Shown here in pieces: positions 50,304-59,375 of a stretch of DNA of 64,000 nucleotides. This DNA is from Lachancea dasiensis (Eukaryota > Ascomycota > Saccharomycetes > Saccharomycetales > Saccharomycetaceae). The DNA is taken from the NCBI GenBank assembly GCA_900074725.1, contig LT598461.1, positions 620,001 through 684,000 on the forward strand, given 5' to 3'. The notes beneath the pieces are model-generated. The model saw only the letters and a program-made list of their open reading frames with translations, was not told the origin of the DNA and ran no database searches. The stretch's first letter is position 1. Each line of letters starts with the position of its first letter. Made by a program: the position numbers and the translations under genes.

Positions 50304-51512
50304 ATGATATCGAACAACGATAATCTAGTGTTCGAGCAGGTAACAGATCCAGAAATAATTCGTTTTACGCATTTGGCAAATGCATCATCGTGGCAGCCTG
50401 AGTTCATGAGCCGTGAGGATTATGCCATTCGTGAACGGATTTTAGGGAGCACCGACATTTCAACTAAACACAAAGATGTCGAAATGCAAAAACGATTTGC
50501 CGAAGCAAGCGAACACTTAGGTATCAAGTATTACGTTTTAAGAGACCTCAATCTCCCAGCTTCTTCGAAGACATCGCAAATTGTTTCGAGTTGCGAGACT
50601 TTGAACCGCGTAGGCTGGAGTATCACGCCACATTCCCAGGGGGAAGCTGTGCCTGTCTTGACTGCGTGTATCGGGGGTGTTTTCACGATTCCTGAACATC
50701 GAGGCAAGAAATATGCGGCTGAAATGATAACGAGGCTGAATCAATTCTTTGACGGCCTCTCAAGTACTGCCGGAAATTCAGGCTTTTTAAAGAACATTGT
50801 GATCTTTCTGTACAGCGAAGTCGGCGAATACTATAGCAAGTTTGGCTACGTTTCACGTCCTGTACCTTTGCATAGCGTGAAAAACTTGGATGCAGTCCTC
50901 GATTCGTACTGCGGTGGCTTGCAGGTTGGGCCTAATGATAGAGATATAGGGTTTGATGGTTGTCGGGAACTTGAAGAATTTGAAAAGCGCAGCTCTCTCA
51001 AGAGCTTGAAAGAGCAGCATGCAAGAAACCCGGATTCCTTCAAGTTTGCACTTGAGCCATCTAATGACAACTTCAAATTGTTTCACGAAAGATCACTGTA
51101 TCAAAAGAAATTTCTTGATCCTGGCAGTACCGCTCGATTTGGTTATGCTTTAGCCAATGGCAGTCACATCGTGTGGCACCTAAATTACTGGCCCCACGAA
51201 AGATCGCTTTATATATTGAAGCTGCAGATCAATGAAGATACAGAAAATGCAGAAGACCAGGAGAAAGACTTGAAAAAACTTTTGGCGCAGGCCGTCCACG
51301 AGGCTAAGGAACACAATGTCAAGTCTCTACAATTTTGGGACACGGAGCTGGGACAACAAGAATGGGCTAAACCATTCCTAGGCTTCTTGCAACAGGCGGA
51401 GGAGCCCTCCAATTTGTACCAAGAAAATCCCTCCAGAAGTGCTATAAGAATAGCTAATGTGGCCCCTGAAAAAATCTTATGGGTCAACAATGCAAAATTT
51501 TGCTGGTTTTAA
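50304..51512 (+). CDS. LYC1-like N-acetyltransferase (YGR111W-type)
   Basis: The product is 402 aa. The central part has a GNAT-like pattern: AVPVLTACIGGVFTIPEHRGKKYAAEMI resembles beta strand 4 plus the acetyl-CoA-binding R/Q-G-x-G/A loop. GFLKNIVIFLYSEVGEYYSKFGY fits the following strand and helix. The C-terminal third looks like a second fused domain (YPLANGSHIVWHL-type strands). It resembles the lysine N6-acetyltransferase LYC1 of Yarrowia lipolytica and S. cerevisiae YGR111W (400 aa). The position after AXL1 and the CLB5/6 orthologue fits YGR111W, which lies near CLB6/CLB1. The substrate (lysine or another amino acid) is inferred from the family only. Confidence 0.72.
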   Translation: MISNNDNLVFEQVTDPEIIRFTHLANASSWQPEFMSREDYAIRERILGSTDISTKHKDVEMQKRFAEASEHLGIKYYVLRDLNLPASSKTSQIVSSCETLNRVGWSITPHSQGEAVPVLTACIGGVFTIPEHRGKKYAAEMITRLNQFFDGLSSTAGNSGFLKNIVIFLYSEVGEYYSKFGYVSRPVPLHSVKNLDAVLDSYCGGLQVGPNDRDIGFDGCRELEEFEKRSSLKSLKEQHARNPDSFKFALEPSNDNFKLFHERSLYQKKFLDPGSTARFGYALANGSHIVWHLNYWPHERSLYILKLQINEDTENAEDQEKDLKKLLAQAVHEAKEHNVKSLQFWDTELGQQEWAKPFLGFLQQAEEPSNLYQENPSRSAIRIANVAPEKILWVNNAKFCWF

Positions 51513-51622
51513 GTCTCTAAATAGAAGATAAGCCATACTAGTCTAAAATGTAGCACTTGGTTTTCCAGACAACCTGATCACACACAACCTGACCAGGGAG
51601 GTATTATAGACTTCAAAAAAAT

Positions 51623-51693
51623 TGCGCAAGCCCGGAATCGAACCGGGGGCCCAACGATGGCAACGTTGGATTTTACCACTAAACCACTTGCGC
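51623..51693 (-). tRNA. tG(GCC): tRNA-Gly (anticodon GCC), intronless
   Basis: The minus strand reads acceptor GCGCAAG with CTTGCGC plus discriminator A. A box TGGTTTAGTGG and B box GGTTCGATTCC are intact. Anticodon loop TTGCCAT holds GCC, and the whole is 71 nt. It matches yeast tRNA-Gly(GCC). A T6 run follows on the minus strand (51615-51620). Confidence 0.98.
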
Positions 51694-52054
51694 TTTAACT
51701 GAATTGAAGAAAAAGAAAGAGAAGTAGATTTGGTAGTTTTGCACAAGTGACATCGCATCTGCATCGTCTTGTGAAGTAGGGCGTTGAGTGCTGAGTAGCT
51801 GGCGATGGATTTGCATGTGTATTTCCATTTACAAACCTTATTCTTACATCTTTGATTTGATCCGAGAGTACTATGCCTGCGAGCGAGCTCGCGGAGGAAA
51901 GTGACGCGTAAAATTCTATTTCATTTACGCGTCATGATTTTGACAGAAATATATGTCTATATATATTATGTATGCACATCTACAAGAAGGAAGCAATCAA
52001 ATCACTGTCTACCTTTCTTAAAAGTCTCTCCTGTGTTTCAATCAAATCAAAGAG
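51694..52054. other. Intergenic region tRNA-Gly - DUT1
   Basis: About 360 bases holding the DUT1 promoter with its paired MCB boxes (separate entry) and a TATATATATTATGTA tract at about 51959-51972. No gene recognised. Confidence 0.6.
51902..51935. promoter_or_regulatory. Inverted pair of MCB boxes in the DUT1 promoter
   Basis: TGACGCGTAAA (51902-51912) and its exact reverse complement TTTACGCGTCA (51925-51935) each contain ACGCGT, the MBF site. They lie 120-150 bases upstream of the DUT1 ATG. This fits G1/S expression of a dNTP-pool gene. Confidence 0.85.
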
Positions 52055-52525
52055 ATGAGTATTCCTGAACAGCCTTGTACGAAACAGCAAAAACTAAACA
52101 ATGCTTTGAAGATCCAGCTAAGGTCAAAAGACGCTACGGTCCCAACGAAAGGCTCTGTCAATGCCGCTGGGTATGACATCTACGCTTCCAAAACCACTGT
52201 TATTCCAGCCAGAGGGCAGGGCTTGGTCCCCACCGACGTATCCTTCACCGTGCCTGTTGGAACATACGGCCGCATTGCGCCGAGATCCGGCCTTGCCGTG
52301 AAACATGGTATCAACACCGGTGCAGGTGTTATCGACAGGGACTACACAGGCGAAGTCAAAATCGTGCTCTTCAACCACTCTGAAAAGGACTTTTGCATCG
52401 AAAAGGGCGACCGCGTCGCCCAGTTGGTGCTAGAAAAGATTGTCGATGACGCAGAAATCGTTGTCGTCGACTCGCTAGAGGAAAGTGCTAGGGGTGCCGG
52501 AGGGTTCGGAAGCACCGGCAATTAG
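52055..52525 (+). CDS. DUT1: dUTP pyrophosphatase
   Basis: The product is 156 aa (S. cerevisiae 147) with all five dUTPase motifs in order: [35 protein letters not shown] with the catalytic Asp, [12 protein letters not shown], and the C-terminal P-loop-like [10 protein letters not shown]. Reaction: dUTP to dUMP and pyrophosphate, which keeps uracil out of DNA and feeds dTMP synthesis; active as a trimer. The order DUT1-SRB6-(DSN1)-TRS20 follows S. cerevisiae YBR252-254. Confidence 0.98.
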   Translation: MSIPEQPCTKQQKLNNALKIQLRSKDATVPTKGSVNAAGYDIYASKTTVIPARGQGLVPTDVSFTVPVGTYGRIAPRSGLAVKHGINTGAGVIDRDYTGEVKIVLFNHSEKDFCIEKGDRVAQLVLEKIVDDAEIVVVDSLEESARGAGGFGSTGN

Positions 52526-52719
52526 CCAATATAAGATCTCAAGTGGCATAGCGACAACTGTCACTTTAGTAAGAAGGCAAGAGATGTCATAGTAAAGTTC
52601 TCCTCTCAAGTTCACGTGAACTGTGAAGACATACATAATAAAAATTAGCATATACGTGGTACACATTCAACCACAATAATCGACACAGACACCGGTTGTC
52701 ACGAAGAAACTCACCCAAT

Positions 52720-53076
52720 ATGAGCGATAGGGGTCTTTTGGAACAGTTGAATCGAATTACGGATACTTTGTCACGCTCGCTCGCCAACCTGGTGAAAAAT
52801 TCGTCGATTTCGAAGGAAGGAGACGAGGACGAGCATGGGAACTACAACACGCCAGAGTCCGCTGCGAGAACGTCTACCTCGGGGCTGATGCTAGTAAACG
52901 CCCAAACGGCGCAATTGATTAGGGGAATTCAGGACTTGATGGTGATGACTCGCACAATTCGTGAAAAGTGGCTACTGACCCAGATTCCAGACGAAAACGA
53001 TGAATCGCAGCTCGAGCTGGATTATAAAAAATGCTCACAATTGCTGGAACAATGGGAGAAAGAGGTTTTAGGCTAG
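52720..53076 (+). CDS. SRB6: Mediator head subunit Med22
   Basis: From the ATG at 52720 the product is 118 aa (S. cerevisiae 121); the frame extends upstream only to a TTG. It begins MSDRGLLEQLNRITDTLSRS and is mainly helical, with GLMLVNAQTAQLIRGIQDLM and TRTIREKWLL as conserved blocks and an acidic end (DENDESQLELDYKKC). Role: pairs with Med11 in the Mediator head. It lies directly downstream of DUT1 on the same strand. Confidence 0.93.
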   Translation: MSDRGLLEQLNRITDTLSRSLANLVKNSSISKEGDEDEHGNYNTPESAARTSTSGLMLVNAQTAQLIRGIQDLMVMTRTIREKWLLTQIPDENDESQLELDYKKCSQLLEQWEKEVLG

Positions 53077-53415
53077 AGCTTAAAAAAAAAAAGGACTGGG
53101 GTATTTTTTTTTTTGAAGGTCATTGCGTGGACATTAGGAAATAAAAGAGATCTTGTACGCTTAACACTAGCGGGATTGTCTGCGCGACTAGGGCATTTGA
53201 CTTTGTTCATGATCTCCTATCAAGAGCGGTCTACCATCCGAAAGCACTTTCAAAATCACCATTCACGAATAATGTTATTAATTGGCATCACTCAAGAATA
53301 TTCCCGGATGTTTGTTTACTTTACACGAAATCATCACCACCAACATTGGTCCAAAGTGAACAAGGCTTTAGCGTCTCCTGCTACTCTGAGCAACCGCTAT
53401 ATTGGATTTAACACA
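53077..53415. other. Intergenic region SRB6 - DSN1
   Basis: About 340 bases with A and T runs at 53082-53091 and 53105-53114. The DSN1 frame happens to stay open through it, but the first convincing start is the ATG at 53416. Confidence 0.55.
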
Positions 53416-55122
53416 ATGAATCGCGATCGCGAAAGCGTGCGTTCTTTGACGCCCCAAAGTCAACGAGGCTCGCAGCGGCGACATAGTGGTCTTAAGATGC
53501 AAACGTTGCCAGTTCCAGAAGATCTGAAACCACACGAGACTGTGAGAACTACGCAAGAAGAGGACGCCTTGGAGGGTGAGCGTGATGAGTATCAGCGAAG
53601 ACCGCCGCACTCCAGTTTTGAACGCGACGATGATTTCAAATTTAAACGACACAAACGCCGCAACAACACGGGGGTTGCCAGTCTTGGTGAAAGGCTTGAC
53701 AATATCCAGGAGCTACAAAATGCACGCTGGATGGAGAACTTCAACTCATCTGCAAACAATTTGGATCGGCTACCGCGGAATTCTCAACGAGATGACTCTC
53801 AGGATTCTCAAAAGCAGCGCCAACAACCCGAGCCAATGCTGCCGATACAGGCTCCCCCTTACATGCCATATATGTATTACTATCCATATGCTCCACCCAT
53901 GGTGCCTCATATGTCGACATCGCCGACTAGACCTTCCGACCAAGAACTTGTACAATACGTGAATTCTTCCCAAGCATATCCAAACACGTCTACCCAACCT
54001 TTCCTTCCACCTATGCATGCCTCTAGCAACCGACTAATGCCCGCGCCTCCACTTTACCCTAATTACTCGGCCTATAACTATTATAATGATGTGCAGAGCA
54101 CAGTGGCCAAGAAAAGTCATCAGCGCAGGGAAAGAAGATCTACCTTAATGGCTCAAAGAGGTCGTAGATTATCAATTTTATCGACGCAGGATAATAGTCA
54201 TATCATTTCGCCTCACAAAGATGTACCAGAAGATGATTTTTATAGACATATCGCAAACACGTCATTTGGCCAAGACTTACAAATACGACAGCTCTTCAGT
54301 TGGTGCTTCATTAGGTGTTTGAGGAAATGGGAAACGAAGGATGGTCAATTGGACAAACCTGATGCAAGTAATGATGGCGAAGCCTACGTTAATCCCAAAA
54401 GAATTGCACTGGTTATTATCAAAGAGTTCGTAGACGAACTGCGAAAGGGGAAGGCAGAAGTCAGCTGGGATGCTGAAGAATCTCGCGAAGGTGCACAAGA
54501 AGATCACAGTCAGTATCAAGAAGAGGATACAGAGTTACGCGAGCTCTTTGAGGACGATGATGATGATGACGATGACGATAATGATGATGATAACAATATC
54601 CGTGATAGAAAAAGAGCTCGCAGAAAGGGAATGAAAGGAAACCGAAAGCCGTCCATCAAAGTACCTAATGAGAAAAATATACAGAACGCGAAGAACATGG
54701 AAGTTCTACAGATGCAGATCAATACGCTTGATGAAGAAATTAAAGATTGGATACATGAGTTGGACGAGCCTGAAGGTGTCACTGAGTGGCATAGGCTGGG
54801 CAATGAGATCAGCTCTTTGAAGACAAAACTCACATCATCAACACCTAGCCCTGTAGCGGGTGAGGTCACCGATCCATTGGCAGAGCTGGAAGGGAAACTA
54901 CAGTCACGGATGGCCCAGTTTCACGCTATATCCCATTTTCTGCATTCCAACTCGCAGCTTTTAACTGATAGCGTGCGGCGAAAGCTGCAGATCATGTCCA
55001 ACACTATTAATGAGAATACTTTTCTATGCCAAGGCGCAGGACGGCCCTCGGCGCGGACAAGTACCAAAGATCTGTTGCTGGGTCTCAGCAGGTCATTGAC
55101 CAATCAAAGTCATAATCCCTAA
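53416..55122 (+). CDS. DSN1: Kinetochore MIND/Mis12 complex subunit
   Basis: From the ATG at 53416 the product is 568 aa (S. cerevisiae 576). Conserved blocks appear in the S. cerevisiae order: LKMQTLPVPE, FKFKRHKRRN, SLGERLDNIQELQNARWMEN, a Pro/Tyr-rich segment, ISPHKDVPEDDFYRHI, SFGQDLQIRQLFSWCF and PKRIALVIIKEFVDELRKGK. RRS (residues 240-242) and RGRRLS (248-253) line up with the two Aurora B/Ipl1 sites of S. cerevisiae Dsn1 (S240, S250) that relieve autoinhibition of Mif2/CENP-C binding. A polyaspartate run near residues 380-395 comes from a GAT/GAC repeat. Role: links the inner kinetochore to Ndc80. In S. cerevisiae it adjoins STS1 (YIR010W-YIR011C). Confidence 0.94.
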   Translation: MNRDRESVRSLTPQSQRGSQRRHSGLKMQTLPVPEDLKPHETVRTTQEEDALEGERDEYQRRPPHSSFERDDDFKFKRHKRRNNTGVASLGERLDNIQELQNARWMENFNSSANNLDRLPRNSQRDDSQDSQKQRQQPEPMLPIQAPPYMPYMYYYPYAPPMVPHMSTSPTRPSDQELVQYVNSSQAYPNTSTQPFLPPMHASSNRLMPAPPLYPNYSAYNYYNDVQSTVAKKSHQRRERRSTLMAQRGRRLSILSTQDNSHIISPHKDVPEDDFYRHIANTSFGQDLQIRQLFSWCFIRCLRKWETKDGQLDKPDASNDGEAYVNPKRIALVIIKEFVDELRKGKAEVSWDAEESREGAQEDHSQYQEEDTELRELFEDDDDDDDDDNDDDNNIRDRKRARRKGMKGNRKPSIKVPNEKNIQNAKNMEVLQMQINTLDEEIKDWIHELDEPEGVTEWHRLGNEISSLKTKLTSSTPSPVAGEVTDPLAELEGKLQSRMAQFHAISHFLHSNSQLLTDSVRRKLQIMSNTINENTFLCQGAGRPSARTSTKDLLLGLSRSLTNQSHNP

Positions 55123-55221
55123 GCTTCAATTTATCCGTGTAATAATAATATCATATACATATTCACATATACGTGATCTTTTTGTTCGTCTTTCCGTGAC
55201 TTGTTGATTCTTTCCGCCGTG

Positions 55222-55734
55222 CTATTTTGTTAGGTACCTCTTAGCCAGTGTTCGCACTTTACTGTCGAATACAGGACTGGTAATAGGCTCATTCAGCTTG
55301 TAAAACGGGTTCATCAGAGTCTTGATGTAAAGCTCGTGGACTTCTTGGTAAAAACTTTTGACGGGACCGTCTTCTATTGTAACTGGTAGCCCGGAGTTAG
55401 TATTGCCGCTATGAATCATTACAAATTTCATGTTGCCGTAGGATAAATACCCTGTAATTGCTAGTCCGTAGAAGTGATCAATTTTGCCCAAATAGCAGTT
55501 GCTATTATTCGCAGAGCTTCTGGAGCGCAAGAAGCCACCGCTGGTTCCTGTGCTAGCGCCAGACTGCGGGTGAGCTTGCCACTGTAGGTCTTCTAAGATG
55601 TCTAGTGAAGCATGGAGGATGAATGGGTTCAGCTCTTTCAATTCTGGTGGAAACTGGTTTAGTTGAGGATTGGTAAACTCAGCTTCGTAAATAGGATTAT
55701 CCTTCGCCCCTATGATGGCAAAATAACATGGCAT
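55222..55734 (-). CDS. TRS20: TRAPP complex core subunit (sedlin family)
   Basis: The product is 170 aa (S. cerevisiae 175) and has the sedlin/longin fold: MPCYFAIIGAKDNPIYEAEF at the N terminus, QFPPELKELNPFILHASLDI, YGLAITGYLSYGNMKFVMIH and a C-terminal FYKLNEPITSPVFDSKVRTL. Role: tethering adaptor in TRAPP complexes for ER-Golgi traffic and autophagy; orthologue of human TRAPPC2. Divergent from MTC4, with the order as in S. cerevisiae YBR254C-YBR255W. Confidence 0.97.
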   Translation of the reverse strand: MPCYFAIIGAKDNPIYEAEFTNPQLNQFPPELKELNPFILHASLDILEDLQWQAHPQSGASTGTSGGFLRSRSSANNSNCYLGKIDHFYGLAITGYLSYGNMKFVMIHSGNTNSGLPVTIEDGPVKSFYQEVHELYIKTLMNPFYKLNEPITSPVFDSKVRTLAKRYLTK

Positions 55735-55868
55735 TGCTCTTAACTAGATGATTAACGATGAATATTAAATTCTGCAGCAGATCTTGATTGATAATGACTT
55801 ATATATATTTATTCATATATTGTCTTCAAGCAGAACATCGAGATACTGCTTCGTATTCTTGGCAGAAT

Positions 55869-57464
55869 ATGACAAAGGCCAATGGCTCTGAAAACAGCCC
55901 AGCAAGCCATCTAGATTCAGCAAAGCTGTTGGAGACCGCAAGGTTTTTAGCTGACGCCAAATCTAGCCTCTTAGAGGATTTGAATGTGGATAACATCAGA
56001 GAAGCGAGGGAAAACGGGTATGGTTTACGCCAGGTGGGCTACGAGGACGGACAAAGACCGCTGAAAACAGTATCCAAAGGCAGCAAAGTGAGAGCAGATA
56101 GAGTTAGGTCGTACATCCAGTTGTTTTACCATTTGATTGAGAAGGAATTGGACAGTAGGCAGGACTACTCGCCATATAGAGGCGTAGAGGGAGTCTACAA
56201 CCCGCTGCAGTTGATACGGAACCGGAAGATAAAGAAAAAACTTCATCATCAAATTGGAAATGAAATAGCATTCATGAAGCCGCCAATAGTGGCGATTCGG
56301 GATTTCTCGAAGTCTCCCGATAGGGATTTTCCTTGGTTCGTTGACATTAACGAGAAGTCCGGAGATTTGGCTTGGCGGATCTCAAATTGGGATAAATTGC
56401 GCAAACCTGATGGAAGCCGATGGTTTGAAAAAGAGCACAAGGCCAGGTCACAGTCTGACACGGTACCAGCACGCTCGCATTCGAACCACTTCTACAGAAG
56501 TCACCGAGGCTCTGACCAAATGATGGTAGGATCCAGTTTGGCCGTTGGTCATTATAGGTCGCCCAGTTGGGAGCTTCCTCTCATCTCTGTTGATAGTGTG
56601 GACCTCGAGCCTACAAACGAGACGCCGCGAGGCTGGGAAAGGGCACTGAACAAGACCAAGAGACTTTCACGTTCAACCTTGCAAAGTAAGTCAAGTAGTC
56701 AGCAGCACATCATTTATGAACCAAATATACACACGAGAGGACGACATTCGCGAAGCCACAGCAACCAAGCCTACACGACGCCTGTAGAAATTTCAGGCCA
56801 CTCTGGAAATTTATCTGAAGTCCCGATAAAGAATATGAAAACCATAAATTCACCAGCTCCATTAAACTCAAGCGAATCGAACAAAGCATCATACGAGTTT
56901 TTGGAGCTTCAGGGACCTTTCAGGCCCAATCCCGAAGCCTCTTTGTTACAGAACCAGTGCAATGATTTAAAATACAAACAGTGCGCCTGGACCGTAATGG
57001 CGCATCGGCAAAGGACTTTGCAAAGACGACAGGAGCAGAATGCTGAAAAAGCCCGTGCTTTCATGGTAGAGGATCTTGTCGAGTTTAGTCGTCCTGCTGA
57101 GAAGATTTTGTACGAGTACCGCAATGCGTTGACCGAGGCGTTAGAAGAATGCGACACCTGGAAGTCCAAACTTCTGAACGACTATGCCATTCGGGTCGAA
57201 AGTCTGATTTCGTCCACTGATCGCGTCCTCAGTGACATCAACACCACACTGACGCTGCGACTCAAGCAACTACAAGAGAAAATTGACAAGTTCGGGACAT
57301 TGAAGCGGATGAACAAGGAGCCCGTGCAGCTGTTCCTATACCGCGTCTTGGAGGTTTTCATCGTCTTACTCTTTTGGAGCATTTGGGTTGTCTTCATCAT
57401 ACTCAAAAGTGCGAAGATCATGATATTGACGTTACATAGGCTAGTGGGCTGGGTAGTCTGGTAG
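55869..57464 (+). CDS. MTC4: MTC4-like protein with C-terminal membrane segment
   Basis: From the ATG at 55869 the product is 531 aa (S. cerevisiae Mtc4 is longer, near 700). An ordered N-terminal half (AKLLETARFLADAKSSLLED, RVRSYIQLFYHLIEKELDSR, FSKSPDRDFPWFVDINEKSG) is followed by a Ser-rich middle. A coiled-coil-like stretch (about residues 370-490) leads to two close hydrophobic segments at the C terminus (EVFIVLLFWSIWVVFIILKS and the following TLHRLVGWVVW). An earlier in-frame ATG at 55794 would leave only 60 bases to the divergent TRS20 start and uses a TATA-like tract as coding sequence, so I prefer 55869. The name rests on position between TRS20 and RCF3; molecular function unknown. 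Confidence 0.8.
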   Translation: MTKANGSENSPASHLDSAKLLETARFLADAKSSLLEDLNVDNIREARENGYGLRQVGYEDGQRPLKTVSKGSKVRADRVRSYIQLFYHLIEKELDSRQDYSPYRGVEGVYNPLQLIRNRKIKKKLHHQIGNEIAFMKPPIVAIRDFSKSPDRDFPWFVDINEKSGDLAWRISNWDKLRKPDGSRWFEKEHKARSQSDTVPARSHSNHFYRSHRGSDQMMVGSSLAVGHYRSPSWELPLISVDSVDLEPTNETPRGWERALNKTKRLSRSTLQSKSSSQQHIIYEPNIHTRGRHSRSHSNQAYTTPVEISGHSGNLSEVPIKNMKTINSPAPLNSSESNKASYEFLELQGPFRPNPEASLLQNQCNDLKYKQCAWTVMAHRQRTLQRRQEQNAEKARAFMVEDLVEFSRPAEKILYEYRNALTEALEECDTWKSKLLNDYAIRVESLISSTDRVLSDINTTLTLRLKQLQEKIDKFGTLKRMNKEPVQLFLYRVLEVFIVLLFWSIWVVFIILKSAKIMILTLHRLVGWVVW

Positions 57465-57526
57465 GGAGCCTATGCGACGTGAAAAGGCCCATACCGATTC
57501 GTACCTTTTTTGTCCGTAGAAGAATT

Positions 57527-57979
57527 TTATGATGTGGTGCTGGTCACCACCGAGTCGTCTTCCAGAAAAATTCCTCTGTCTGCAGCCTCATCCAGGATCC
57601 TGGACCGCCTTTTTGTTTCCTTCTCGTAATATCGGTTTTGAAACTTGATAAGCTGCTTGTCAGCATAGAAGACGGCTCCCATGGAGATCCACGATATCTG
57701 ATAAAAGACCCTGACCTGCGTTCTTACATGTCTGTAAACGGTAGAGAATCGACGTAATAAAAGTCCTGTGGTGAGTCCGATCGCAGCACCTCTCAAAGCA
57801 CCTATGCCACTTGCAATAAAAAGCTGCAGAGAAACAGAGGCCTTCCAGTTAGTAAACGAAAGATACACCTCAGAGCCGGGGAACGATATAGATTATTAGC
57901 ACCTTAATTACTAACTTACCTCTCGTGTTAGTTCTTTAACTGTTTCTGGATCATAATGAATAGGCTGCACTCCACCCAT
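57527..57979 (-). CDS. RCF3: Mitochondrial inner-membrane Rcf3 (HIG1-related, two exons)
   Basis: Exon 1 (57979-57920) encodes MGGVQPIHYDPETVKELTRE, and exon 2 (57823-57527) continues LFIASGIGALRGAAIG for a total of 118 aa (S. cerevisiae 120). The 96 nt intron has GTAAGT, TACTAAC (57854-57848) and CTGCAG; S. cerevisiae YBR255C-A is a small gene in the same position. Two hydrophobic segments and conserved LLRRFSTVYRHVRTQVRVFY and SWISMGAVFYADKQL identify the family. Role: associates with cytochrome c oxidase and respiratory supercomplexes. The frames at 57911-58120 and 57527-57868 taken alone are wrong at the intron edges. Confidence 0.95.
57824..57919 (-). other. Spliceosomal intron of RCF3 (96 nt)
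   Basis: Donor GTAAGT at 57919-57914, branch point TACTAAC at 57854-57848, pyrimidine-rich tract and acceptor CAG ending at 57824. Phase 0. The donor is GTAAGT rather than the commoner GTATGT. Confidence 0.94.
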
Positions 57980-58457
57980 TATTTTGGTCGCTGCAGAAGA
58001 TGTAAACGAGGAGATAAGATCGCTATTGATACAACTGAAATAGCGTTTGAGCCGGAATAACGTATACGATAATTGTCTGGTGTCGGTGATTTTCCGAGGT
58101 ACAAGCAATGTATTCAGCACTGCAAACGACGAGTACCAGAGGATTACATCTTGATTTGTTCAGCGATTTCGTTGTAAAGACCGCTGTGCCTGAATGGGTC
58201 CCGGCCCTTGTAGTAATGGACTGTGTGGTACACTGATACTTGATATTTTACTACCAATTTGGGACCACTAATCACTTTTAAGTAGTCAGTAAGGATTTAC
58301 AATATTGGGTACAGGGTGTGGACATTCTACGGCGCTTCATAGTAAGACATCCATTTTGTCTGGCCATTATGAACTCATCCCGTTTATGGACCAGTAGCTC
58401 CGTTTTGGATCACCAGTTGATCTATTGTTTCCGTTACTATATACCTTATATCTCATT
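57980..58457. other. Intergenic region RCF3 - STS1
   Basis: About 480 bases between the RCF3 start and the STS1 stop. The frame of RCF3 exon 1 is open upstream to 58120 but starts with residues not seen in the family. Nothing else recognised. Confidence 0.5.
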
Positions 58458-59375
58458 CTAGACTAAGTTGTTCCACAAGTTGGATGAGTGTTGTTGATCC
58501 TGAGAAAGGGCTGCCTGTATGTGAGAAGGATCCAGCTGTTCTTGAAAGGTTTGCAAAAGCTGACAGGGCTTTTGCAGTTTGCCATGCGAGTTTGCGTTAT
58601 GTTTTTGTAGAATATTATGCCAGTCCACAATGCCAGAAGGAGAGGTTGTAAACGTGATATCTTGCGTAACTTGACGAATCACGGTGCACCAAATCTCAGC
58701 CAGTTGCTCGTAACATACATTTTTGTAATAGTTGTTACTGGCCGTGGAAAAGTTTGGTACTTGGCTCAAAAGTTCGGTCGCAGCGTCTAAAACTTTGAGA
58801 GAATGCAATGCTGAGTGGGTCTGAGGTGGAATGCTCTCCAGCACACAGTCCACGAGACAGTTCAGAAATTCCATAACGCAGGATTTCACTCGCACAAATG
58901 CGTAATCGTTCAATTGTTCCGTGTCCTCACCGGAAACAGTAGATCCTCGCAGCCGCGAGTATGGCAGATTGTGGTAAATTTGGTCGAGCTTAGTACGCAA
59001 AACGCTTACGTATTGGTCCAGAGAGCGCGAAGGAGGTTGCAGGGCCATAAACGTGCTTTGTATTTCTGGATGCAGTTTGACCAACTCCAATAGCGTCGAC
59101 TGCAATAAGTTCTTGTCCATGAGTTCAACGGCACGCGCCAGAGGTAAAGGCTGGCCCTGAATACCCGACAGTGCTGTTCTACGTTTGGCTATCAGCCTTC
59201 CTGGTTTGAGATTGGTCGCCGACGTGGGTGTCGTGGATGCCGTTGAGGCGGTTTCTTCTGGTGCAAGCCGTCTTTTCACCCGTGGCTTAGTGATTTTGCA
59301 TGGCGAGATCGCACTTGCCGCAGGTGACTCGCTGCTAGGCTTGAAACCCCAGTTGAATCCCATTGACTGGCTCAT
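58458..59375 (-). CDS. STS1: Nuclear proteasome-tethering factor (Cut8 family)
   Basis: The product is 305 aa (S. cerevisiae 319). It begins with the conserved [11 protein letters not shown], then a basic segment (KPRVKRRLA) fitting a nuclear localisation signal. The Cut8 core reads [40 protein letters not shown] and [20 protein letters not shown]. Role: Sts1/Cut8 brings proteasomes into or holds them in the nucleus and is itself short-lived. Divergent from SQT1, as in S. cerevisiae YIR011C-YIR012W. Confidence 0.95.
   Translation of the reverse strand: MSQSMGFNWGFKPSSESPAASAISPCKITKPRVKRRLAPEETASTASTTPTSATNLKPGRLIAKRRTALSGIQGQPLPLARAVELMDKNLLQSTLLELVKLHPEIQSTFMALQPPSRSLDQYVSVLRTKLDQIYHNLPYSRLRGSTVSGEDTEQLNDYAFVRVKSCVMEFLNCLVDCVLESIPPQTHSALHSLKVLDAATELLSQVPNFSTASNNYYKNVCYEQLAEIWCTVIRQVTQDITFTTSPSGIVDWHNILQKHNANSHGKLQKPCQLLQTFQEQLDPSHIQAALSQDQQHSSNLWNNLV

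Noticed and set aside
53113-53415. In-frame 101-codon extension of DSN1
   Set aside because: It begins at TTG within a T run after SRB6 and has no match to the Dsn1 N terminus. The ATG at 53416 gives a product of the usual length.
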